Notes under the pieces: model-generated
Database searches by the model: none
Told to the model about the DNA's origin: nothing
Seen by the model: only the letters and a program-made list of their open reading frames with translations
Shown here: positions 9,885 to 19,925 of the stretch, piece by piece
Layout of the letters: every line of letters begins with the position of its first letter
Position numbering within the stretch: the first letter of the stretch is position 1
Made by a program: the position numbers and the translations under genes
Assembly (NCBI GenBank): GCA_019312835.1
Contig: JAFDCJ010000435.1
Span: 1-64,000 of the forward strand
Length of the DNA: 64,000 bases
DNA from: Deltaproteobacteria bacterium
Lineage (GTDB): Bacteria; Desulfobacterota; Desulfobacteria; Desulfobacterales; JAFDCJ01
Direction: 5' to 3'

Positions 9885-11295
9885 AAATCTTTTCTCCTTT
9901 CAACCCGCCGGTTGCTCCCTTGCGTTCAACCGGTTTACCCCATAAGGAATGGGAGTAGGCCTTTTCAATTTTCACGTCTACCAATTGCCCCGGGGCTATC
10001 TCTTCACAATTATCGGAATCACCGTGCCGGTAGAAATTTACAATTTTGTTTGTAGATGTGCGCCCGGTCCACTGGACAGCCTGGTACGGTTGGTTCAGGT
10101 CGCCCGATATCTGTCTCTTGCTGAAACCCTCGACCAGAATCGACAAACAGGATCCCACCAGGGCCTGATTTTTCTTTTTCGTACAGGTCTCTTGCAGATC
10201 CAGGAGAATCTGCAGCCGTTTTTTCATTTGCCGATCCGATACCTTCGCGTCGAATTTCGCCGCCGGCGCGTTGGGGCGATCCGAGTACTTGAAGGCAAAA
10301 AGACCGTCAAATTCTATGGTCCGGATCAAATCCAGGGTTTCTTCAAAGTCAGCCTCTGACTCTCCCGGAAACCCGACAATAAAATCGGAAGTGATCGCAA
10401 TCTCAGGACAAGTATCTCTGAGTTTGGCGACTTTGTCAAGATACAGCTCTTTTGTGTATTTACGATTCATGCGTTCCAGAACGCGATTGGATCCCGATTG
10501 AACCGGCAAATGTATATGTTTACATAGTTTTTCATTGGTTCTGAAGGCGTTTATCAATTCCCCATCAAAATCTTTGGGGTGGGAAGTCGTAAACCGCAGC
10601 CTCAAAAGCGGTTCGATTTGAGCGATCTGCCAGAGCAATTCCGTAAAGGAGCCCAGGCCCTCTTTTTTACCATAACTATTCACATTTTGTCCGAGCAGGG
10701 TGACTTCTTTGACGCCGGCTTCTGCAAGCTGATTGATTTCGTTGAGAATCACATCAGGATGTCGGCTGGTTTCCCTGCCCCTGACGTAAGGCACCACGCA
10801 ATAGGCGCAGAAATTGTCGCATCCCCGCATGATGGTAACAAACCGTGACACCTGGCCGGTGGGAAAGATATGGTCTTGGGCTTCCTGGAAATCGGGTTTG
10901 TCCGTCTGCTGGATATCGACAATCCGGCAGCGCTTTTTCTCTATCGTTTGAATTAAATGCGGCAGCCGATCAATGGCCTGGGTTCCGAATACAAGGTCCA
11001 GATACGGAATCCGCTTGAATATTTTGTCGCCTTCCTGCTGGGCGACACAGCCGCCAACGGCGGCAATAAGCCCCGGCTTCTTTTTTTTCAGCCTGGCCAG
11101 GCGACCCAGGAAGCTGAAGGCTTTTTGCTCGGCTTTGGCACGAATGGTACAGGTGTTCACAATCACCAGATCCGCCTTCTCGAGAGACGCGGTCTGCTGG
11201 TACCCCAGGGCAGCCAGTCGTAAGGCAATCTGCTCGGAATCATACACATTCATTTGACAGCCGATGGTGTTTAAATACAGATATTTATTTACCAT
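9874..11295 (-). CDS. miaB: tRNA-2-methylthio-N6-dimethylallyladenosine synthase
   Basis: TIGCQMNVYDSEQ; radical SAM MRGCDNFCAYCVVPYVRGRE; TRAM domain. Confidence 0.95.
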   Translation of the reverse strand: MVNKYLYLNTIGCQMNVYDSEQIALRLAALGYQQTASLEKADLVIVNTCTIRAKAEQKAFSFLGRLARLKKKKPGLIAAVGGCVAQQEGDKIFKRIPYLDLVFGTQAIDRLPHLIQTIEKKRCRIVDIQQTDKPDFQEAQDHIFPTGQVSRFVTIMRGCDNFCAYCVVPYVRGRETSRHPDVILNEINQLAEAGVKEVTLLGQNVNSYGKKEGLGSFTELLWQIAQIEPLLRLRFTTSHPKDFDGELINAFRTNEKLCKHIHLPVQSGSNRVLERMNRKYTKELYLDKVAKLRDTCPEIAITSDFIVGFPGESEADFEETLDLIRTIEFDGLFAFKYSDRPNAPAAKFDAKVSDRQMKKRLQILLDLQETCTKKKNQALVGSCLSILVEGFSKRQISGDLNQPYQAVQWTGRTSTNKIVNFYRHGDSDNCEEIAPGQLVDVKIEKAYSHSLWGKPVERKGATGGLKGEKIYAA

Positions 11296-11582
11296 TAAAG
11301 CCTTTCCTGCAATGTACTGCGCAATTTACCGTACATCCGGTTATTTTTTGCAGGAATCGATTCCAGCATGAAATCATTTTTTAGATCCTGCAGGATTGCG
11401 TCCACATCCGGTTCACAGCCGGGCGCGATATGAAAAACGACGATACCGGACTTCGAATCCAGTGTCTCCAGGACTGCAATACCATCATAGGCCTCCAAAA
11501 TGAACCTTAAAAAGGCGATTTCACGGCGGTCAACGCGATAATACCGCTTGATGGTTTCGACAGACCCAAGAGAGGATGACAT
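11295..11582 (-). CDS. DUF4911 domain-containing protein
   Basis: YYRVDRREIAFLRFILEAYDGIAVLETLD...IAPGCEPDV; overlaps the miaB start. Confidence 0.75.
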   Translation of the reverse strand: MSSSLGSVETIKRYYRVDRREIAFLRFILEAYDGIAVLETLDSKSGIVVFHIAPGCEPDVDAILQDLKNDFMLESIPAKNNRMYGKLRSTLQERL

Positions 11583-11680
11583 GGCAAGAAATAAGCACAA
11601 ATTCCTTCATGAGCTAGAGGCAAAAATTGCAAGCCGTTTAGATAGTATAATCATATCATGGCCTTTTTCAATAAAAAAGC

Positions 11681-11905
11681 AAGTAAGTTGATTCGGTTGA
11701 TTGAGTTGATTAAGGGATCGCTAAGCTCTCTTATTTAATCCGCCACGGCAGACGCGGATTCAACAAACAACCCGTCATGCCGCTCGCCAAAAAGATTTGA
11801 ATGAAAACTTCCCCACGTCTCGGTTTATGAAGATAGTTGAGCTAACCAGATAATTTCAGAGAGTTCCAACTCAATCAACCACTCAACCAATCAATCAACA
11901 TTTTG
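11681..11905. repeat. inverted-arm word-repeat element (TTGATTGAG type)
   Basis: ggttgattgagttg (11695-11708)/caactcaatcaacc (11867-11880), perfect 14 bp. Confidence 0.85.
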
Positions 11906-11996
11906 ATCCGATCCGCAGACGCCAAATAATCGTCGGGCCAGATTGGAAATCATATGTGCTTGTCTGCAACAACAAACTAGGGTATATGGCCCATTT

Positions 11997-13715
11997 ATGA
12001 AAGCACACTGGCAAATGCACCAGCCGAACCCGGATATGGTCGAGACCCTGAGAGCGGCATCCGGCTATCACCCCATCACCGCCGCCGTGCTGATCAATCG
12101 CAATATTTCGACACGGCGGGATGCCGAAAAATTTTTAAGGACCTCCTTACATGATTTACGCTCGCCTTTTACCCTGCAGGATATGGAGCCGGCCGTCAAC
12201 CGCATTTTGAAGGCCATCATCGGGGGCGAAAAAATACTGATTTTTGGCGACTACGATGTCGACGGGGTGACCTCTGTCGTCATTCTGCTGAATTTTTTGC
12301 GTGATGTCGGAGCAGACGTATCCTATTATATTCCTCACCGGATCACCGAGGGTTACAGCATCCAACCCGGGCATATCGTCCAGCATGCCCGTCCCCATCA
12401 ATTCGACCTCATCATCACCGCTGACTGCGGTTCCGGAAGCCACCAGGCGGTGGAAGCGGCCAACAGATTCGGCATCGATGTGATTATTACGGATCACCAT
12501 AACATCTCCGAAGATATCCCGTCGGCGCTGGCGGTAATAAATCCCAAACGGCATGACTGCCAAGCGGGTTTGCACGACCTGGCCGGTGTCGGGGTGGCAT
12601 TTTTTCTGTTAATCTGCCTGCGGACCCGCCTGCGGGAGACGGGGTTATGGGATGAGCGTCCGGAACCCAATCTGAAAGAATATTGTGACCTGGTGGCGCT
12701 CGGTACAATTGCCGATATGGTGCCGCTCATCGACGAAAACCGGATCCTGAGCAGAGCCGGCCTCGAGTTGATCAAGGCCGGTCATCGCCCCGGCCTGACG
12801 GCGTTGCTGGATGCCAGCGCCATTCGCAACCAGGCCCTGAGTGCCGATGATGTGGCCTTCAGGCTGGCACCCCGGTTAAATGCCGCCGGCCGGATGGACC
12901 ACGCGGCGCGAGCGGTTGAACTTCTGATCGCCCGGGATACCCGGGCAGCCGCAAAAACCGCTCACACGCTGAATTTGCTCAATCGTAAACGGCAGGACCT
13001 GGAAAAGGGAATCCTGGCAGATATTCAGCGCTTTATCGACAGCAACCCGTCGTTGCTCCGCCAACGATCGCTGGTTTTATATCGGCCGGGATGGCATGTC
13101 GGGGTTTTGGGGATTGTGGCATCCCGCATGATGCGCGACTATCATCGTCCGGTGGTTCTAATCTCCCTGCAGGATGGGGTTGGCAAAGGCTCGGCCAGGA
13201 GTGCGGAGGGGCTCAACCTGTATGATGCCCTGGCCGCCTGCGAGGCTTACCTGGAAGGTTTCGGAGGGCACGCCCTGGCAGCCGGGCTTCAAATCCGCGA
13301 AGAGAATATAGCCGACTTCCAACATGCTTTTGAACTGGAGATCCAGCGAACAACCGCCCCGGAGACCTTGGTGCCGGTTTTGCAAATTGACGGTGAATTG
13401 GATTTGGCTGCAATTTCAGATGATCTTGTCGATGAGTTGGAATCATTGATGCCTTTTGGCACCGGTAACCCCGAACCGCTCTTTCTGGCCCGTAAGGTGA
13501 AAGTTGTTAACGCTAAAATCGTCGGCCGCAACCATCGGCGCATGATGTTAAGCCAATCATCGGGATACCGAACCGCCACCATCCCCGCCATTCATTTCAA
13601 TGTCCCAGACGCGGATGCCCAAAAATTTCATTTTGAGCAGATGGTGTTCAGATTGCAGTGGAATCTTTGGAACGGCAAAAAGACCGCTCAAATTGTGATA
13701 GAAGATTTGCAATAA
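11997..13715 (+). CDS. recJ: single-stranded-DNA-specific exonuclease RecJ
   Basis: IFGDYDVDGVTSV, ITADCGSGSHQAVE, ITDHHN, RLNAAGRMDHA, GSARSAEGLNLYDAL. Confidence 0.95.
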   Translation: MKAHWQMHQPNPDMVETLRAASGYHPITAAVLINRNISTRRDAEKFLRTSLHDLRSPFTLQDMEPAVNRILKAIIGGEKILIFGDYDVDGVTSVVILLNFLRDVGADVSYYIPHRITEGYSIQPGHIVQHARPHQFDLIITADCGSGSHQAVEAANRFGIDVIITDHHNISEDIPSALAVINPKRHDCQAGLHDLAGVGVAFFLLICLRTRLRETGLWDERPEPNLKEYCDLVALGTIADMVPLIDENRILSRAGLELIKAGHRPGLTALLDASAIRNQALSADDVAFRLAPRLNAAGRMDHAARAVELLIARDTRAAAKTAHTLNLLNRKRQDLEKGILADIQRFIDSNPSLLRQRSLVLYRPGWHVGVLGIVASRMMRDYHRPVVLISLQDGVGKGSARSAEGLNLYDALAACEAYLEGFGGHALAAGLQIREENIADFQHAFELEIQRTTAPETLVPVLQIDGELDLAAISDDLVDELESLMPFGTGNPEPLFLARKVKVVNAKIVGRNHRRMMLSQSSGYRTATIPAIHFNVPDADAQKFHFEQMVFRLQWNLWNGKKTAQIVIEDLQ

Positions 13716-13729
13716 CAGGTTTAAAGGCT

Positions 13730-13915
13730 CTGGTTTCAGCGTTCAGGGTTCTGGTTGCTGTGTTCAGGGTTAGAGTTCCCGACCCGCTCCGGCTCTAATT
13801 GGGTAATGCTGGCATAGCCGGTAAGCATGAATATCCTCAAGTAAAGCTTCACATTCGTGAGGATGCGGAACTACAGACAACCCTGAACGTTGAACATTGA
13901 ACCTTTGAACCCTTT
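13730..13915. repeat. inverted-arm word-repeat element (GTTCAGGGTT type)
   Basis: cgttcagggtt (13740-13750)/aaccctgaacg (13879-13889) perfect 11 bp. Confidence 0.8.
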
Positions 13916-13995
13916 AATACATTTTTGCTTGCAATCCTGATTTCTAAACATTATTATGCTCGCAACAGTTTAACCTTATTGGAAGGTAGTCTGCC

Positions 13996-14418
13996 ATGGC
14001 CAAGGTATTCAGACCCAGTTCTCGCGAATCAAGCATCTTATCGAAAATAGAATCAACCAAAGAGCACATGCGCCGTCTGGCTATCAGCAGGGTCCGCGAT
14101 TGCTCGGAGCCCCTCGCCAATGCCATTTCCTCCAAGCTGATTGAAAAAAAACTGGTTGAGACAACCAATCAAAATTCCCTTGAGGAGCAGATAAAGGGGT
14201 GTTTGGACCGGATGACGCGCATGGACGATTTTGATATTGACTATCAGATCGCACCGATCCGTAATATCGTCCCCCAGCCGCAAATCGTGAGTCTGTATGT
14301 GACCGCCTATGTTATCGAAAAGCTGATCGACCACAAGGATGTGGTGGACATATACGGTTCCGATGAGGAATTATATTTTACCATCAACCAGCAAGTAAAA
14401 AAATTCCTGCCGCTATAA
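13996..14418 (+). CDS. conserved hypothetical 140 aa, translationally coupled to the MBL gene
   Basis: Full ORF whose end overlaps the next start codon. Confidence 0.6.
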   Translation: MAKVFRPSSRESSILSKIESTKEHMRRLAISRVRDCSEPLANAISSKLIEKKLVETTNQNSLEEQIKGCLDRMTRMDDFDIDYQIAPIRNIVPQPQIVSLYVTAYVIEKLIDHKDVVDIYGSDEELYFTINQQVKKFLPL

Positions 14419-15470
14419 TGCGCCCCAGCTTTAATCCCCGGTTAATCAACGGTCCCTTCGACGATCCCGGGCTCTTTATTCCATTTTATTTTCAAAACCG
14501 CGCGCTGATTTTTGACCTCGGCGACATCAGCTGCCTGGCTTCCAGAGATCTGCTCAAAATCAGTCATGCGTTTGTAACCCATACCCACATGGACCATTTC
14601 ATCGGTTTTGATCGTCTCCTGCGAACGGCTCTGGGACGTGAAAAAACATTGGCGCTTTTCGGCCCCGCGGGTTTTATCCAAAACGTTGAAGGCAAGCTGG
14701 CCGGCTACACCTGGAATCTGGTTGAAAAATATAATTATCCACTGAACCTGCAGATAACAGAGGTCGATTCACAATCCCTCATTTGCCGGCGCTTCCGCTG
14801 CAGCGATAAATTCAGACCGGACGGCGCAGTCGTCGAGCAACCCTTTGGCGGAACCCTTTATCAGGAGGCTGGGTTTACGATTAGCACCGCCATTCTCGAT
14901 CACGGCATCCCCTGTCTGGGCTTGGCCATTAAAGAACAATTTCACGTTAACATTTTAAAAGAGGGCTTAAAAAAAGTGGGGCTTGAACCCGGCCCATGGC
15001 TGGCGGACTTCAAACAGGCGTTATATGACCGTTCTGACCCGGAGTCGATATTTGAACTGCAGCATGGATCCGGCCGGAAGGTCCAACAATTCCGTTTGGG
15101 GGAACTGGCCGCAAAAATAGCCCTGATGACACCGGGTCAGAAAATCGCCTACATCAGCGATGTGGCCTATACCCCATCCAATGTCGAGCGGATTGTCGAT
15201 CTGGTGCAAGCGTCCGATCATCTTTATATCGAAGCCGTGTTTCGCGATGCGCACCAGGAACTTGCCGTTGAAAAAAAACACCTCACCGCCGGACAGGCCG
15301 GTATGCTGGCCGCCAGGGCCCGGGTAAAGCAGTTTTCGGTCTTTCATTTCTCCCCCAGGTACACGGGTGAGGAAGAGGCTTTGAGGGAAGAGGCGCAGCT
15401 GGCATACCAAGAGCAGATGTCAGAGGACAGAGGACAGAAGTTTTTGAATGGGGAAGAAAAACCGGAATAA
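14418..15470 (+). CDS. MBL-fold hydrolase (RNase Z-like)
   Basis: FVTHTHMDHFIGFDRLLR, ILDHGIPCLG, KIAYISDVAYT. Confidence 0.8.
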   Translation: MRPSFNPRLINGPFDDPGLFIPFYFQNRALIFDLGDISCLASRDLLKISHAFVTHTHMDHFIGFDRLLRTALGREKTLALFGPAGFIQNVEGKLAGYTWNLVEKYNYPLNLQITEVDSQSLICRRFRCSDKFRPDGAVVEQPFGGTLYQEAGFTISTAILDHGIPCLGLAIKEQFHVNILKEGLKKVGLEPGPWLADFKQALYDRSDPESIFELQHGSGRKVQQFRLGELAAKIALMTPGQKIAYISDVAYTPSNVERIVDLVQASDHLYIEAVFRDAHQELAVEKKHLTAGQAGMLAARARVKQFSVFHFSPRYTGEEEALREEAQLAYQEQMSEDRGQKFLNGEEKPE

Positions 15471-15509
15471 AATCAACCGACTGAAAACTAATTCTAGAGC
15501 TTATTTGAG

Positions 15510-15896
15510 ATGAAAGTTAAAATAGATCAACTGGACACGTACTCAGACAAACGAGGCGTTGTTTTCGAACCGATTGGCGGTGAATCCGTGCCTGCTCAGC
15601 ACAATTGCCATGTGGTCGTCAGCAAGCCCGGTGTTATTCGCGGCAACCACTACCATTTAAACGGCACCGAAACGATTGTCGTAATCGGGCCCGCCATTTT
15701 GAAATTTAAGGAAGGCGATGAAATCTACGACGTTGAAGTGCCGGTCAATCAGACGCACCGTTTCATCATCCCGCCGCAGGTTTCCCATGCCATTAAAAAT
15801 ACCGGCGGGGAAATCAACTTTCTGATCGCCTTCAACACCCTTTCCCACGATCCCCAAAATCCGGACGTTGTACGCGACATATTGATAGACAAGTGA
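15510..15896 (+). CDS. cupin domain protein (sugar epimerase/ketoisomerase-like)
   Basis: DKRGVVFEP, KPGVIRGNHYHLNGTETIVVI, PPQVSHAIKNTG. Confidence 0.75.
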   Translation: MKVKIDQLDTYSDKRGVVFEPIGGESVPAQHNCHVVVSKPGVIRGNHYHLNGTETIVVIGPAILKFKEGDEIYDVEVPVNQTHRFIIPPQVSHAIKNTGGEINFLIAFNTLSHDPQNPDVVRDILIDK

Positions 15897-15914
15897 AAAA
15901 GAAGGCCTTTTCAA

Positions 15915-16541
15915 TCAGCCGGCGCTTTGTACCATTCGGATACCCATATCAAAGGCCCTGAGATTTAAGGATCGTTTTTCGGCCGGCAGGCTTTCGGAAA
16001 TAACAGCTTCAAAATCTTCCCGGTCAAACGGCAGCACGCCGATTGCGGCGGCGGCACCGATCATCATGATGTTTCCAAAAATCGGGTTGCCCAGTTCAAG
16101 GGCCTTTGTGGTGGCCTCCAGAAACCAGCAGGCTTCGGATAATTCTGTAATCCAGGTCGATATCGCATCCAGATCGGGATATTGCTGGTCACCGGAAATC
16201 ACGCCGATGGCGTGAATGGGTCGCATGTTGCAAAGAACGTTGACATGGGGGTTGCCATAGGTTGCCAACACCCGCATGGCTTCGGTTGGCTCCAGCGAGA
16301 TAACCAGATGGCATTGCCCCCTGGGGATTTGCGGCGACCAGGTGGACCCCGTTGATATCCGCAAATGGCTCATGACCGACCCACCGCGCTGGGAAGCCCC
16401 GAATGTTTCCCCAATCGTCACACTCAAACCCTTGCGGGAGAGCATATTTCCTAAAATCCGGGAAGCCATGACATTGCCCTGGCCGCCGACACCGGTGATG
16501 ATCACATTATAGGGATCGAGGGGTAACGTCTCTTGCTGCAT
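15915..16541 (-). CDS. iorB: indolepyruvate:ferredoxin oxidoreductase beta subunit
   Basis: NVIITGVGGQGNVMASRILG, ETFGASQRGGSVMSHLRI. Confidence 0.9.
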   Translation of the reverse strand: MQQETLPLDPYNVIITGVGGQGNVMASRILGNMLSRKGLSVTIGETFGASQRGGSVMSHLRISTGSTWSPQIPRGQCHLVISLEPTEAMRVLATYGNPHVNVLCNMRPIHAIGVISGDQQYPDLDAISTWITELSEACWFLEATTKALELGNPIFGNIMMIGAAAAIGVLPFDREDFEAVISESLPAEKRSLNLRAFDMGIRMVQSAG

Positions 16542-16544
16542 GGT

Positions 16545-18479
16545 CTAAGCCACCTCCTTTTTGCGGATGGCGCCTGAAGGACAGATGGAGGCACACATCC
16601 CGCAGCCGACACAAATGACCTCATCGATACTGGAAACACCTTTTTCGTTATCCCAGTTCAGACCGGGACATTTAAAAATACGGGTGCACAACTGGTTGCA
16701 GCCGCACGTCTGTCCGAGGCAGACATTTTCATCCACGGACACCTCAAACATTTTCTTGGCCTTTTTTTCAGGGCTCAGGGCACAGATCTGTTTTAATACC
16801 AACACCTTCAGCCCCTGAAATTCGAAAAGTTCAAAAAGCGTCCGCTGGGTTTTTTCCGGGTCAAAGGGGTCACTGACCCTTACCGTGGCCCCCATAGCCT
16901 CGCACAGGTTGACCACATCGATGGCCGGCGCTGCATTGCCGGCCGCATCCACCGGGAGACCCGGATGAGATTGAAAACCGGTCATGGCGGTGCCGCTATT
17001 ATCGAGCACGACGATGGTAATGTCGGCCTGGTGGTGAATGGCGTTGATCACAGCCGGCAGCGCGGCATGAAAAAATGTCGAGTCTCCGACAACGGCCACT
17101 ACCGGCTGCTCCATGCCGAACTGAGCCAGCTTACCGAATCCGCTGGCCAGGCCGATGCCGGATCCCATGGCGTGCAGGGTTTTCAGGGTGTTAAAGCCCG
17201 TGGGCAGAATTGCCATGGAATAACAGCCGATATCCCCGCATACAAATCCCTGACGGCCGTCCATCTGAAGGCTATTGTGAATGGTCCAGAATGAGGCCCG
17301 GTGGGGACAACCGGCGCAAAAGGTCAGATCGCGTCCCGGGACGCCGGCACCGGACAATTCCCGGGCCCTTGCTGAATACGCTTGCGGCACGGCCTCATAG
17401 GTCAGGTCTAGAATTTTGGACAGGGCTGCGATCACAAGGTCCGAATTCATCTCTCCGGCCTGGGGCAGGTATCCTTCCCGTTTGCCGAAAAAAGTATGGG
17501 GACCGATTTTCGGTCCAAGTTCGGCCGCGACAATCTTTATGTTTTCTTCCAGAAACGGTATGACCTCTTCGACCACCAAAATCCTGTCGCTGATGCCAAG
17601 ATATTTTTCCATCAGTTTGGGCGGCAGCGGCCAGGTGGTTCCCAGCTTCAGCAACCCGACCCGATCTTCGACGCCCAGCAGGCTGATAGCCTCTTTGCTG
17701 TAAAGAAAACAGGCGCTGCCGGTAATCAACAGTAACTCAGGGACCGGGGGGCCGCTGTAGGCATTAAATCCGGATTCTTCAAATTCAGCAACCGCCTGCT
17801 TGAGTTTTTTCTGCTGCTGGCCGTGTTTATAGACAACCGGCAGGCTGGACATCGGCCCCTGGATCGGATCCAGTATCGGGCCTTCATGGGCGAAGAAAGC
17901 ATTTTTCTCAATCTCCGGCAGTTTGCCAAAGACGACATTGCCGCTGGCATGGGACAGGCGCGTAACGCTGCGAACCATGACCACATTTTGGATTTGCTCC
18001 GAGAGCTCAAAGGCCCACTTGATCATGTCTTTGGCTTCCTGGAAATCGCCAGGTTCCAGCAGCGGTATTTCAAGCATCCGGGCAAAGTGCCGCGACTCGC
18101 CTTCATTGGCACTGGAGAGCGCGCCCGGATCATCGCAGGGCACCAGTACCATCCCACCGCGGGTTCCGGTAATCGCCAAATGCAGCAGGAAATCGGATCC
18201 TACATTGACGCCGTTTTGTTTCATGACGCACATGGAGCGCAGCCCGGCGAAAGAACCTGCCGCCGCAACTTCCATGGCCACCTTCTCATTGACCGACCAC
18301 TCGACGTACAGATTCTGCTGCGAGGAAACACCGGCCAGGGTTTCGATAATCTCCGACGACGGTGTGCCCGGGTAACCGGCAGCCACCGCCACCCCGGCCT
18401 CCAGCGCCCCGCGGGCGATGGCTTCGTTGCCCATAAGAAGATGCCGGGTTCCTTCCTTGCCTTTTAGTATTGCTGACAT
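16545..18479 (-). CDS. iorA: indolepyruvate:ferredoxin oxidoreductase alpha subunit
   Basis: LLMGNEAIARGALEAGVAVAAGYPGTPSSEI; TPP motif VVGDSTFFHAALPAVINA; C-terminal CVGCGMCASICPSGAI. Confidence 0.95.
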   Translation of the reverse strand: MSAILKGKEGTRHLLMGNEAIARGALEAGVAVAAGYPGTPSSEIIETLAGVSSQQNLYVEWSVNEKVAMEVAAAGSFAGLRSMCVMKQNGVNVGSDFLLHLAITGTRGGMVLVPCDDPGALSSANEGESRHFARMLEIPLLEPGDFQEAKDMIKWAFELSEQIQNVVMVRSVTRLSHASGNVVFGKLPEIEKNAFFAHEGPILDPIQGPMSSLPVVYKHGQQQKKLKQAVAEFEESGFNAYSGPPVPELLLITGSACFLYSKEAISLLGVEDRVGLLKLGTTWPLPPKLMEKYLGISDRILVVEEVIPFLEENIKIVAAELGPKIGPHTFFGKREGYLPQAGEMNSDLVIAALSKILDLTYEAVPQAYSARARELSGAGVPGRDLTFCAGCPHRASFWTIHNSLQMDGRQGFVCGDIGCYSMAILPTGFNTLKTLHAMGSGIGLASGFGKLAQFGMEQPVVAVVGDSTFFHAALPAVINAIHHQADITIVVLDNSGTAMTGFQSHPGLPVDAAGNAAPAIDVVNLCEAMGATVRVSDPFDPEKTQRTLFELFEFQGLKVLVLKQICALSPEKKAKKMFEVSVDENVCLGQTCGCNQLCTRIFKCPGLNWDNEKGVSSIDEVICVGCGMCASICPSGAIRKKEVA

Positions 18480-18524
18480 ATTTACTCCCTTAGGTTGACC
18501 TGCGCACCGCGGAACCACAAAATA

Positions 18525-18655
18525 TAAACCGCAGAATATCGAATATCGAACCGCAGAATAACGAAGGCTTGAATCGCTGCGCTCTATCTTTTTTAAGAAG
18601 ACAGAATACGGTCCTTCGACATTCGATATTCATAATTCGATATCCGACATTCGCT
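18525..18655. repeat. inverted-arm word-repeat element
   Basis: gaatatcgaatatcgaa (18534-18550) versus attcgatattc (18621-18631); core tcgctgcgctc...gacagaatacgg. Confidence 0.8.
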
Positions 18656-18666
18656 TTTTTACGGCC

Positions 18667-19794
18667 TCACTCTCGTGAAGCACCAAGAATCCGATCCACC
18701 ACTTCCGTCGGTATCCGGACCGCCGCTCGTTCATCGCCCTGGTTATTGACCAGTCCCCTGCGCAGTAATATTCGCAGCGAGCGCTCTTTCTTGTCCGCCG
18801 CTGCTTTTGACAGGTGCCTTAGATTTTCTGCGGGGAAGTCCTCGGTTTCAATGAAACCCTCGTTACGGGCCTGCTCGACAATCTCTTCCCCTGCCTCCGA
18901 ACGCACGATCAGCGTATTCCAGCCTGTGCGGCCTTCGAACATGCCGGCCGCAAGATCGGCGAATTCTGCCGTCATGTCCAGGCAAACAAAACAGGTGCGG
19001 GGAATCAGGGGTTTGATATCAGACAGCGAAACCGTCACCGGTCCCTTGTCGGTTTCCAGCGTCATGACGTTGGCCGGCGGCGGCGGTATATCCATTCGCC
19101 GAATTTCGGACCCATCCAGCCGTTGGTCCAGCAAGCCCATTAACTGCCGGGTGTCAACCGACCAGTTGCAGAACAACCCCACCTTCAGGGCAATCGGAAC
19201 GTCATACGCCTCCTTTTGCAGCGGGTTGCCCTGCATCTGGGCCACAGCCGTCATCTGGCAGGGTGTACCCACAACGCCCATACGGCGATATCCTTCCCGC
19301 ACACCCATGTTTAACGCCGCCAGGGTTGGCGAGGCCATAAACTTGGATGAGGCGCAGCCGGCAGCCTGCTCCCAATTCGTGGCCAGGCGGGCAACCGGTG
19401 TCAGGCCTTCCCGGTCGGTCAGCGCAGCGGCATCTATCAATCCTTTCTTGAACGCAAAGGTTATCAGGGAAGTAACCGTGCCGCCGGACTGAAAGTCCCC
19501 CCGGGGCATCCGTTTTCCAGCCCGGCACGCCAGTACTTTCCGGTAGGGGCCCAGCGGGCTGCCGTCATAGTCGGACCGCCACATCCTCCGGGCAAGTTCG
19601 TCCAGATCGACTTCAGCTTTGGGACAATAGGCATAACAGCGCCCCTGTTCAAGGGTGCACCCAAACAGCTGCGATGTTTTGCCCTTGTGATTTTTGAAAT
19701 AGGGGCAAAGATCCACACAGGCACCACAACCGATACATAAATCCCGTTTGTGGACGTCTGCCAGAAGTTCGGCCGAGCCAAATATCTGCGGCAT
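18667..19794 (-). CDS. coenzyme F420 hydrogenase/dehydrogenase beta-subunit (FrhB-type) Fe-S protein
   Basis: CIGCGACVDLCPYF, GVVGTPCQMTAVAQM, GLFCNWSVD, CFVCLDMTAEFADLAAGM. Confidence 0.8.
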   Translation of the reverse strand: MPQIFGSAELLADVHKRDLCIGCGACVDLCPYFKNHKGKTSQLFGCTLEQGRCYAYCPKAEVDLDELARRMWRSDYDGSPLGPYRKVLACRAGKRMPRGDFQSGGTVTSLITFAFKKGLIDAAALTDREGLTPVARLATNWEQAAGCASSKFMASPTLAALNMGVREGYRRMGVVGTPCQMTAVAQMQGNPLQKEAYDVPIALKVGLFCNWSVDTRQLMGLLDQRLDGSEIRRMDIPPPPANVMTLETDKGPVTVSLSDIKPLIPRTCFVCLDMTAEFADLAAGMFEGRTGWNTLIVRSEAGEEIVEQARNEGFIETEDFPAENLRHLSKAAADKKERSLRILLRRGLVNNQGDERAAVRIPTEVVDRILGASRE

Positions 19795-19925
19795 GAAAAT
19801 CTCCCTTACGCAAGGTATACTGTTGGGGGTAGCAGGATATACGTGCAAAGCGCGTTGCGCAAAAAGCATCGCGTTGAGATCTCGTAAAATTCCGTATAAC
19901 CGCGCCTAACGCCGGACGCCATGCC

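Noticed and set aside
6831-11905. Possible CRISPR arrays from repeated TTGATTGAG words
   Set aside because: No constant repeat or spacer length, units only 6-10 nt and degenerate, no cas genes in the window.
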